Below are positions 1 through 5,166 of a DNA stretch of 5,166 nucleotides, piece after piece. Positions within the stretch are counted from its first letter, which is position 1. Every line of letters starts with the position of its first letter. Both the position numbers and the translations under genes were made by a program. Below the pieces are notes generated by a model. The model was not told where the DNA came from, made no database searches, and worked only from the letters and a program-made list of their open reading frames with translations. This DNA is from a candidate division CSSED10-310 bacterium (GTDB taxonomy: Bacteria > CSSED10-310 > JAFGDC01): NCBI GenBank assembly GCA_016932295.1, contig JAFGDC010000080.1, positions 1 to 5,166 of the forward strand. The letters are read 5' to 3'.

Positions 1-1
1 C

Positions 2-991
2 ATCGGGTCGCCCCGCTCCGGTTCGACCCTGCTGCAGCGCATGCTGGATTCGCACTCCCATATCTACAGCAGACCCGAACCGCATATCATCACCCCGCTC
101 GCCCACCTGGGCTACTTCGCCACCGTCGACAAGGCGCCCTACGATCACCTGCGCGGCGTCGATGCCATCCGCGAATACGTCGAGGACCTGCCCCACCGCG
201 AGGCGGATTACCTGGATGCCTGCCGGGCCTATACCGATGTCCTCTACGGCCGGATGTTCGAGGACGCCGGCAGGAAAATGAATGCTCGGTTCTTCCTGGA
301 CAAAACACCGGCCTACGCCCTCGTCCTCGATTTCCTCGCCAAGCTCTATCCCAGGGCCAAATACGTCGTCCTCACCAGGCATCCCGCCGCTATCTTCTGC
401 TCCTACGCCAACTCCTTCTTCGATGGTGATTTCGTCTCCGCCAACCAGTTCAACCCCATCCTCAACCGCTACGTCCCGGCCATGGCCAGGTTCATCGAAA
501 ACAAGCCCGTCCCCATGGTGCATGTCATCTACGAGGACATGGTGCGCGATCCGGAAGCGCACATGCAGCGCATCTGCGAGTATCTCGGCGTTCCCTACGA
601 GAAAGAAGCCATCGAATACGGCAAACATGACCACATCGAGAAAGGCCTTGGCGATCCCACCGGCATCAAGAAACACAGCCGACCGTCAACCTCGTCGGTC
701 CACAAGTGGGCGGGTGAGCTGGCCGCGGATCCGGAAAAATACCGATTCGTCAAGTCCATCACCGATTCTCTGGATGCCCATGACCTGGAGATCTGGGGCT
801 ATGACAAGAACACGCTCTACGAAGTGCTCGAGACCGGTGAATTCGGCGAATGGAAGCCGCCCAAACAAAAAAAGAACAAGCACTACTACGAACGAAAACT
901 CCTCCTGCTCATGCGCCGCAATATCCATCGGAACGCCTTCGGCCGGCTCGTGAAGAAGATCCGCTTCACCTGCGACGTCCTCCTGCGCTGA
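2..991 (+). CDS. PAPS-dependent sulfotransferase (5' end outside window)
   Basis: This enzyme should transfer sulfate from PAPS to a hydroxyl or amine of an acceptor that I cannot identify. Residues are counted from the codon at position 2. The 5'-phosphosulfate loop opens the visible protein (SPRSGSTLL, residues 3-11). The 3'-phosphate site is LTRHPAAIFCSYANS, with Arg126 and Ser134 eight residues apart, the spacing I recall for Arg130/Ser138 of human SULT1E1. Glu26 lies 21 residues after loop Arg5, as the catalytic Glu99 does after Arg78 in human TPST2 by my recollection, so a Sulfotransfer_3/TPST-like enzyme is favoured. A YEDM segment (177-180) and a later LGVPY match the family. The C-terminus is a basic tail rich in Lys, Arg and Leu. 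The frame is open to the left edge. Because the loop normally sits about 5-15 residues from the start, only a few codons are missing; the ATG at 41 lies inside the loop region and is not the start. No signal peptide is visible, so it is probably cytoplasmic. The family call is firm; the acceptor is unknown. Confidence 0.93.
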   Translation: MGSPRSGSTLLQRMLDSHSHIYSRPEPHIITPLAHLGYFATVDKAPYDHLRGVDAIREYVEDLPHREADYLDACRAYTDVLYGRMFEDAGRKMNARFFLDKTPAYALVLDFLAKLYPRAKYVVLTRHPAAIFCSYANSFFDGDFVSANQFNPILNRYVPAMARFIENKPVPMVHVIYEDMVRDPEAHMQRICEYLGVPYEKEAIEYGKHDHIEKGLGDPTGIKKHSRPSTSSVHKWAGELAADPEKYRFVKSITDSLDAHDLEIWGYDKNTLYEVLETGEFGEWKPPKQKKNKHYYERKLLLLMRRNIHRNAFGRLVKKIRFTCDVLLR

Positions 992-1037
992 TCGATCCTG
1001 CCCGCCTCCCCGTACGGTTCCGGCACCGCGAAAACGC

Positions 1038-1065
1038 TTGCAAAGCACCCGTGAATGACTATAGT
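1038..1065 (+). promoter_or_regulatory. Candidate sigma70 promoter for the proline dehydrogenase gene
   Basis: A -35-like TTGCAA (1038-1043) and a -10-like TATAGT (1060-1065) are separated by 16 bases. They match the consensus at 4/6 and 5/6 positions. The predicted start of transcription near 1072 gives a leader of about 60 bases before the ATG at 1132. The site lies after the sulfotransferase stop, so the next gene could be transcribed independently. This is read by eye only. Confidence 0.5.
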
Positions 1066-1071
1066 GGGCTC

Positions 1072-1102
1072 CCTGGTTCCTGATTGGGTATCTCTCACCA
1101 GG
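1072..1102 (+). repeat. Short inverted repeat in the leader of the proline dehydrogenase gene
   Basis: CCTGGT (1072-1077) is the reverse complement of ACCAGG (1097-1102), with 19 bases between. The right arm also sits in a small dyad, CACC-A-GGTG (1096-1104). It lies at or just after the predicted transcription start, where an operator or a leader hairpin could act. Six-base arms can occur by chance, so the support is weak. Confidence 0.25.
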
Positions 1103-1118
1103 TGTTGGTTACTTTCAG

Positions 1119-1125
1119 AAGGGAG
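1119..1125 (+). promoter_or_regulatory. Ribosome binding site that sets the proline dehydrogenase start
   Basis: AAGGGAG ends 6 bases before the ATG at 1132. This favours that ATG over the in-frame TTG at 1084, which has no comparable purine-rich site and would add 16 residues unlike the family's N-terminus. Confidence 0.75.
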
Positions 1126-1131
1126 CCGCTC

Positions 1132-2046
1132 ATGTCCTTCAAGGAATCGTTCATCAACCTGGCGCCGGATTTCGTCACCAAATTGTTCGCCGCACCGTAC
1201 ATCGCCGGCGACAGTGAAGAAGCCGGTGTAGCGGCCGCCCGCGCACTATGGAACACACGCCGCATCCATTCCACCATCGATCTGCTGGGCGAGGAAGTCA
1301 CGGTGGACAGCGAAGTGCAGACCACCATCGACTCGTATCATACATTGATCGACCTTCTCGGCGAGCAGGAGTTCGCCACCATCTCGCTCAAACCCACCCA
1401 ATTGGGGTCGCACAAGTCCACCGCCTATTGCCAGGATGTCATCGCCCGTATCTGTGAGGATGCCGGCAACTCCAAGATTCCGGTCACCATAGACATGGAG
1501 GACAGTTCCTATACCGACATGACGCTGGAGATCTACAAGAATCTCCTGCCGAGCTTTCCAACTCTGGGCACCGTGCTTCAGACCAGGTTGTTCCGGACCG
1601 GGCAGGACATCAAGAACCTGCGTGGGTTGAAGGCCAGGGTGCGGCTCTGCATAGGCATCTACCTCGAACCCCCTGCCATCGCCCTGCAGCGCAAACCAGA
1701 TATGAAGCGAATGCTGCTGGAGCAGGCCGAGGTGATGCTGGACGACGGCCATTACGTCGAGCTGGGAACCCATGACGAGCACCTCATCGAACAATTGTTG
1801 AATATGATCGAACGCCGCGGCTTCACCAACGATCAATACGAAATCCAGATGCTCATGGGCGTGCCACGGATACCGTTGCAGGATGCGCTCGTCAAACAGG
1901 GCATCACGGTGCGTTACTACGTTCCCTACGCGGTGATCTGGAAACATGCCTTTGCCTACAGCAAGCGCCGCCTGGCAGCCAATCCCCGCATGGGTCTCTA
2001 TATCGCCCGCAACCTGGTGCGCTCCATCTTCAGACGTAACAGGTAA
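1132..2046 (+). CDS. Divergent monofunctional proline dehydrogenase (PRODH domain, FAD-dependent)
   Basis: The family oxidises L-proline to pyrroline-5-carboxylate with FAD and passes electrons to the quinone pool, usually at the inner face of the membrane. The 304-residue length matches stand-alone PRODH enzymes. The barrel motifs appear in order: SLKPTQLG with Lys87; VTIDMED with Asp121 and Glu123; LQTRLFRTGQD with Gln150; RLCIGIYLEP (171-180); GTHDEHL with Thr213-His214; YEIQMLMG (236-243); then VRYYVPY and SKRRLAAN, where Arg279-Arg280 should grip the substrate carboxylate. Several usually conserved residues differ: Ile174 replaces Lys of the VKGAY motif, Asp215 replaces Asn of ATHN, Met242 replaces Tyr of LYG, Ala267 replaces Gly of PYG/PVG, and Ala283 replaces Glu of RRLxEN. 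The core catalytic residues remain, so activity is likely, but the substrate or FAD environment may differ. There is no P5C dehydrogenase domain and no P5C dehydrogenase gene in the window. A candidate promoter and a good ribosome site precede it, so it may be its own unit. Confidence 0.85.
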   Translation: MSFKESFINLAPDFVTKLFAAPYIAGDSEEAGVAAARALWNTRRIHSTIDLLGEEVTVDSEVQTTIDSYHTLIDLLGEQEFATISLKPTQLGSHKSTAYCQDVIARICEDAGNSKIPVTIDMEDSSYTDMTLEIYKNLLPSFPTLGTVLQTRLFRTGQDIKNLRGLKARVRLCIGIYLEPPAIALQRKPDMKRMLLEQAEVMLDDGHYVELGTHDEHLIEQLLNMIERRGFTNDQYEIQMLMGVPRIPLQDALVKQGITVRYYVPYAVIWKHAFAYSKRRLAANPRMGLYIARNLVRSIFRRNR

Positions 2047-2109
2047 GAGTGCCCCCCCCTCGGCCCGGAAGGGATCAGCGCGGCGGGGGTGCCACCGCAC
2101 CGGCCGATA
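2047..2109 (+). other. Intergenic segment with C-rich tract and weak potential hairpin
   Basis: Just after the proline dehydrogenase stop there is a run of eight C (2052-2059). GTGCCCCC can pair with GGGGGTGC near 2084-2091 if two G-T pairs are allowed. No T run follows, so I do not call it an intrinsic terminator, though it could slow polymerase or protect the mRNA end. Confidence 0.2.
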
Positions 2110-2136
2110 TTGAATTCAGGGCGGTGGTCATATAGT
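2110..2136 (+). promoter_or_regulatory. Candidate sigma70 promoter for the sulfatase-like gene
   Basis: TTGAAT (2110-2115) and TATAGT (2131-2136) are 15 bases apart, slightly short of the ideal 17. The -10 hexamer is the same as the one before the proline dehydrogenase gene. Transcription from here would give a leader of about 75 bases before the GTG at 2220. It is weaker than the other two candidates because of the spacing. Confidence 0.35.
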
Positions 2137-2203
2137 GTACCTTCAGTAGTTTCAAGGGTCGCCGCCGAACGTACGCGCCTGCGCGCGGCCAGGCGCCCGG
2201 CGT

Positions 2204-2209
2204 GGAGGA
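2204..2209 (+). promoter_or_regulatory. Ribosome binding site that sets the sulfatase-like start
   Basis: GGAGGA ends 10 bases before the GTG at 2220. The in-frame GTG at 2202 would place this sequence inside the gene and has no purine-rich site upstream. I therefore prefer 2220. Confidence 0.6.
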
Positions 2210-2219
2210 CGAACATAAA

Positions 2220-3794
2220 GTGGAAAGACACGGGTGCCTGAATCTTCCAACCTTCAGTACGTGGGTCGGCCGGATACCACACTTACGTCCGGCGCGCCAC
2301 CTGCTGCTGGCACTGCTGTTCTGTGCATGCTCCCCCACCGCCCCGCCCCCTCCGCGCCCCCAATCTCTCGTCATTCTCATCAGCATCGACACGCTGCGCG
2401 CCGACCGCCTGGGTGCCTATGGCAACCAGGACTCCCTGACCCCACATCTGGATCGTTTCTCCCGGGAGGCCATGCTCTTCGCGCGAGTTCACAGCCAGGC
2501 CTGTTCCACACTGCCGTCTCATGCCTCCATCTTTACATCGTGCTATCCGGCGCAGTTGAAACTCGTGGGGAGAAGCCGCCATTGGTCGATTCCAGAGGAT
2601 GTGCCGACCCTGTTCCAGGTGCTCCGGCGGGCAGGATACACTACCGTCTCCTTCAATGGTGGAGGATTCCTCAATGCGAACTATGGGTTCGGCAGGGAGG
2701 TGGACATCCTGGCGGAAAACCTCGAATTCGACGATTCGGTCCCCCGCGTACTGCAGCTCATCGAGACACGAAAAAACGGCACCGGCGAGGCTGCCGACAA
2801 GCCGTTGTTCGTGTTTCTGCACTCTTATGAAGTGCACACACCTTACGGCTATAACGATTTGCTGGCTCGTAGATATGATTTGCAGGCGGCGCACCGGAGT
2901 TACAGCCAGGGGATTACCAGGCTGATCAGCCGGTATCGAGGTGAACCCATGCGATTGCAGGATGTCGTCTCCCTGTCCGCCCACGAGCAGGCCCTCCTGT
3001 TATGTCTGACGCTGCTCGAGAAGAACAGGTACGCCGAACTGATTCACGAGGATTCACGTGATGAGGTGACCAGGTATCTCACCAGGGTGTATGCGGAAGC
3101 GCACTGGCCGGCGCTGCCGGAGTATGCCGCGCAGCGGCGGCTGGTGGAGCGGTGCTATGACATCGGTGTACGGGAGGCGGATGCCGCCCTGGGAAGGTTG
3201 TTCACCGGCTTGAAGAGGATGGGAATCTGGTCGGAGTCGATGGTGGTGGTCTGTGCCGATCATGGCGAGGAATTCATGGATCACGGCGTGGTCACACATC
3301 CGCCCCTGTTCTATGAAACGCTGATTCATACCCCGCTGCTCATCAAACCATCCGGCCGTTTCACCGCCGGCGTGTTGACAGGTCCGGCGGGTAATATCGA
3401 TATCTCGCCCACTATCTGCGATGCAGGCGGCATCGAACCACCGCCAGGCACAATGGGGATGAGCCTGCTGCGGGACGGTTGGGGCACGGACCGGATCGAT
3501 CTCTCGGAGGAGGCGTCCGATGAGAAGACGGAATTGCGCGTGGCGCTCACGACCGACCGGTACAAGCTGATCCAGCTTGATAAAGAGAACAGCCGGATCT
3601 TCGACCTGGAGGCCGATCCCGGCGAGGTGCGGGAGGCCGGCCAGGAGGCGTTGACTGCAATGAAAGGCTATGTCGAATGGGCTGTCGACAGGATCCACAA
3701 GAGTGGTCCACAGCCCGGCCAGGAACCGGAAACTGCCGTGAAGATCGATCCGGAGCTGCGCGAGCGACTGCAACATCTTGGCTATATTGAATGA
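2220..3794 (+). CDS. Exported sulfatase-like AlkP-superfamily hydrolase with Thr nucleophile
   Basis: This is a metal-dependent hydrolase or transferase of the sulfatase-like branch of the alkaline phosphatase superfamily, 524 residues from the GTG at 2220. A basic N-region is followed by LLLALLFCAC and a Pro-rich linker. This reads as a signal peptide, possibly a lipoprotein with Cys37 acylated, though FCAC is a poor lipobox. Metal-site motifs follow: SIDTLRAD with Asp57; the nucleophile segment STLPSHASIFTS; HSYEVHTPY with His201 and His206; CADHGEEF with Asp347-His348; and His360 before PPLFYETLIHTPLLI. The C-terminus has the family's typical YKLIQ...IFDLEADPGE and a final LGYIE. Thr97 occupies the place of the Cys/Ser converted to formylglycine in true sulfatases (C/S-x-P-x-R), and His101 replaces its Arg. 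The nearby Cys95 is two residues out of register. A phosphatase, phosphodiesterase or phosphotransferase role is thus at least as likely as sulfate-ester hydrolysis. A helical stretch of about 100 residues (roughly 213-312) separates the two halves of the metal site. The product should act in the periplasm or at the membrane surface. Confidence 0.88.
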   Translation: MERHGCLNLPTFSTWVGRIPHLRPARHLLLALLFCACSPTAPPPPRPQSLVILISIDTLRADRLGAYGNQDSLTPHLDRFSREAMLFARVHSQACSTLPSHASIFTSCYPAQLKLVGRSRHWSIPEDVPTLFQVLRRAGYTTVSFNGGGFLNANYGFGREVDILAENLEFDDSVPRVLQLIETRKNGTGEAADKPLFVFLHSYEVHTPYGYNDLLARRYDLQAAHRSYSQGITRLISRYRGEPMRLQDVVSLSAHEQALLLCLTLLEKNRYAELIHEDSRDEVTRYLTRVYAEAHWPALPEYAAQRRLVERCYDIGVREADAALGRLFTGLKRMGIWSESMVVVCADHGEEFMDHGVVTHPPLFYETLIHTPLLIKPSGRFTAGVLTGPAGNIDISPTICDAGGIEPPPGTMGMSLLRDGWGTDRIDLSEEASDEKTELRVALTTDRYKLIQLDKENSRIFDLEADPGEVREAGQEALTAMKGYVEWAVDRIHKSGPQPGQEPETAVKIDPELRERLQHLGYIE

Positions 3795-3799
3795 CCAGC

Positions 3800-3862
3800 G
3801 CCCGATACGGGCCGCCGACCTCGGTGTCAGGGTCCCCGCACCTTGCAGACGGCGTTTCCGTC
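3800..3862 (+). repeat. Two small potential hairpins after the sulfatase-like gene
   Basis: GCCCG-ATA-CGGGC (3800-3812) and GACGG-CGTTT-CCGTC (3848-3862) are perfect 5-bp inverted repeats. Neither is followed by a T run, so they are poor intrinsic terminators. The second ends 4 bases before the -35 hexamer of the next promoter, where a bound regulator could matter. Confidence 0.3.
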
Positions 3863-3865
3863 AAC

Positions 3866-3893
3866 TGGACATCACCCTACGGGGTGCTATGAT
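3866..3893 (+). promoter_or_regulatory. Candidate extended -10 promoter for the phosphodiesterase gene
   Basis: TGGACA (3866-3871, 5/6 match) and TATGAT (3888-3893, 5/6 match) are 16 bases apart. TGC directly before the -10 supplies the extended TGn element. This is the best promoter match in the window. The predicted start near 3900 leaves a leader of only about 14 bases, just enough for the ribosome site. Confidence 0.55.
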
Positions 3894-3901
3894 TGCTGCC
3901 T

Positions 3902-3908
3902 GAGGAGG
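3902..3908 (+). promoter_or_regulatory. Strong ribosome binding site for the phosphodiesterase gene
   Basis: GAGGAGG, a near-perfect Shine-Dalgarno sequence, ends 5 bases before the ATG at 3914. Together with the family's N-terminal motif starting four residues in, it fixes the start. Confidence 0.8.
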
Positions 3909-3913
3909 CGGGT

Positions 3914-5166
3914 ATGGCTGGTTGTGTGATCATCGGTCTGGACGGCGGTTCATTCAATTACCTCACGCCGCTCATGCGCGGCGGATTCATGCCCAACCTG
4001 GCCGCCCATGCCGGAGCTTCATGTCGCGCCGTCCTGCGTTCCACCGTGCCGCCCTTCACCATCCCAGCCTGGGCGTCCTTCCATACCGGCCGCACTCCCG
4101 GTGACCACGGCCTCTTCTCGTTCCGCACGATCCAGTCCGGCTCCTACCATGTTGAGGATTCAGGTCGCTTCATCGACTCACGGCTCCTGCCCCGCCCCCT
4201 CATCTGGGATCTGCTGGCCCGGGCCGGGGCCCGCACCATCACGGTCAATGTCCCGCTCACCTATCCGCCATTCCCTGTCAACGGCGCCCTGATCAGCGGC
4301 ATGCTCACTCCCTCCCCCGCGGTCGATTTCACCTATCCTGCCGAACTGAAACACCAGTTGGACGGTTACATGATCGATGTGGACTATCTGCGCGCCGGCG
4401 AGGACAACGTCCTCAGCGGCATCCAGGACCCCTCCCGCGCCCTCCGGGATCTGACCGCGATGGTCCATGGCCGGCGGCGCGCCATTCAACGGCTGACCAG
4501 CATGTTCCAGTGGGATGTCTGCATGGTGGTGTTCACAGTCACCGACCGGCTCTGTCATTTCTTCTGGCATGAACTGGGCAAGCTGGCCTCCGATCCCGCC
4601 GCCGTTCCTTTCGCCGCGGAACTGCGGGAGGTTCTGGTCAGCCTCGATCAGGCTCTCGGCGACCTGTTCGCGCTACCCGGCACTCACGTGATGGTGCTGT
4701 CGGATCACGGCTTCGATGAAGCGCCTGTCCGGTTCTTTTATGTCAATGCGTGGTTGCGGCGCCTCGGTCTTTTCGCCGCCACGACAGGCGGCGCGCTGCG
4801 TGGTACGCTGCAAAGGGCCGGCGCGGTCAAGTGGCTGCGCGACCTCGCTCCCGCCGCCGTCATGAACCGCGCCCGCGCCACCCTGAAAGGCTCTTACGCG
4901 GACATCGTCGACTGGCCGTCCACAAAGGCGTACTTCATGCCGCTGTATACCGGGTACGCCGGCATTGCGATCAACCGGCAAGGCGTCAAACCGCAGGGAT
5001 CGGTCAGGCCCGGCGACTATGAACCACTGCGTGATGTGCTCATCCACCAGGCGCTACGACTCAAGTCACCTGAGGGGTTCCGGCTGGTCAGGACCGCGCA
5101 CCGGCGGGAGGAACTGTTCGCCGGCGCCAATTGCGAACTGTTTCCGGACGTCGTCTTACGGCTCAA
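3914..5166 (+). CDS. Type I phosphodiesterase/nucleotide-pyrophosphatase-like AlkP enzyme (3' end outside window)
   Basis: I translated this frame codon by codon: 417 complete codons with no stop, running off the right edge. The family (Pfam type I phosphodiesterase, PF01663-like) cleaves phosphodiester or pyrophosphate bonds with two metal ions and a Thr nucleophile. Visible sites, in order: VIIGLDGG with metal ligand Asp10; VPPFTIPAWASFHTGRTPGDHG with nucleophile Thr49; TDRLCHFFWH with Asp211 and His215; and LSDHGF with Asp264-His265. The last metal His should lie in the missing C-terminus. The segment 280-335 is a variable insert; the stretch from TKAYFMP to about 410, including GIAINRQG and RREELFAG, follows the usual C-terminal pattern. 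Perhaps 80-150 residues are missing. There is no signal peptide, since the first metal motif begins at residue 5, so a cytoplasmic location is likely. Its substrate is unknown; such enzymes are often found near glycosyltransferase and envelope-modification genes. A strong ribosome site and its own candidate promoter precede it. Confidence 0.9.
   Translation, partial: MAGCVIIGLDGGSFNYLTPLMRGGFMPNLAAHAGASCRAVLRSTVPPFTIPAWASFHTGRTPGDHGLFSFRTIQSGSYHVEDSGRFIDSRLLPRPLIWDLLARAGARTITVNVPLTYPPFPVNGALISGMLTPSPAVDFTYPAELKHQLDGYMIDVDYLRAGEDNVLSGIQDPSRALRDLTAMVHGRRRAIQRLTSMFQWDVCMVVFTVTDRLCHFFWHELGKLASDPAAVPFAAELREVLVSLDQALGDLFALPGTHVMVLSDHGFDEAPVRFFYVNAWLRRLGLFAATTGGALRGTLQRAGAVKWLRDLAPAAVMNRARATLKGSYADIVDWPSTKAYFMPLYTGYAGIAINRQGVKPQGSVRPGDYEPLRDVLIHQALRLKSPEGFRLVRTAHRREELFAGANCELFPDVVLRL

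Noticed and set aside
282..953. Overlapping + strand frame inside the sulfotransferase gene (223 codons)
   Set aside because: Its translation is a low-complexity Ser/Pro/Thr-rich string, typical of a shifted frame under GC-rich codon bias.
1084..1131. TTG at 1084 as the start of the proline dehydrogenase
   Set aside because: The ATG at 1132 has a well-placed AAGGGAG, and the extra 16 residues do not resemble the family's N-terminus.
2052..2059. Run of eight C as a phase-variation switch
   Set aside because: It lies just after a stop codon, outside any coding frame and about 50 bases upstream of the promoter candidate, so slippage would have no obvious effect.
1246..2100. Long antisense open frame opposite the proline dehydrogenase gene (284 codons)
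   Set aside because: It mirrors a gene with clear family motifs. Its translation has no recognisable domain and looks like the usual shadow frame in GC-rich DNA.
2202..2219. GTG at 2202 as the start of the sulfatase-like gene
   Set aside because: No ribosome site precedes it, whereas GGAGGA sits 10 bases before the GTG at 2220. It cannot be fully excluded.
3054..3776. Antisense open frame opposite the sulfatase-like gene (240 codons), and a second one at 2283-2984
   Set aside because: Both lie inside a gene with conserved catalytic motifs and show no domain or convincing ribosome site of their own.
3800..3812. Hairpin GCCCG-ATA-CGGGC as a Rho-independent terminator
   Set aside because: The stem is only 5 bp and no T run follows.
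3922..4292. Short + strand frames inside the phosphodiesterase region (3922-4104 and 4008-4292)
   Set aside because: They are shifted relative to the frame from 3914, which carries all the expected metal-binding motifs without a stop.
2202..5166. The two AlkP-superfamily genes as a recent tandem duplication
   Set aside because: They belong to different branches, with different nucleophile contexts (TLPSHAS versus TIPAWAS) and different spacing of metal motifs. No nucleotide similarity is visible by eye.

Overview
The window holds four protein genes, all on the + strand, in GC-rich DNA with strongly G/C-ending codons. Shine-Dalgarno sites and sigma70-like promoter hexamers are easy to find. 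The codon use, a likely N-terminal export signal on one product, and a stand-alone (not PutA-fused) proline dehydrogenase suggest a GC-rich Gram-negative bacterium. A proteobacterium is my guess; nothing here fixes the taxon. I see no RNA gene, CRISPR array, insertion sequence or phage gene.

Layout: (1) 2-991, a PAPS-dependent sulfotransferase whose first few codons lie upstream of the window; (2) 1132-2046, a divergent monofunctional proline dehydrogenase; (3) 2220-3794, an exported sulfatase-like member of the alkaline phosphatase (AlkP) superfamily, with Thr where true sulfatases carry the Cys/Ser that becomes formylglycine; (4) 3914 to the right edge, a type I phosphodiesterase/nucleotide-pyrophosphatase-like AlkP enzyme, open at position 5166. 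The gaps between genes (140, 173 and 119 bases) each contain a plausible promoter (TTGCAA-16-TATAGT, TTGAAT-15-TATAGT, TGGACA-16-TATGAT), so the genes look like separate co-oriented units rather than a tight operon.

How they may work together: a sulfotransferase next to two AlkP-superfamily hydrolases or transferases fits a locus that adds and trims sulfate or phosphate-type groups on a cell-envelope glycan, lipid or protein. The proline dehydrogenase has no obvious role in such a scheme. It may simply be a neighbour with its own promoter, or it may act on a proline-like substrate. The functional link is inference. The most notable observations are the Thr nucleophile in the 'sulfatase', the changes at usually conserved positions of the proline dehydrogenase, and the pairing of two different Thr-type AlkP enzymes beside a sulfotransferase. 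I do not see a clearly new multi-gene system.
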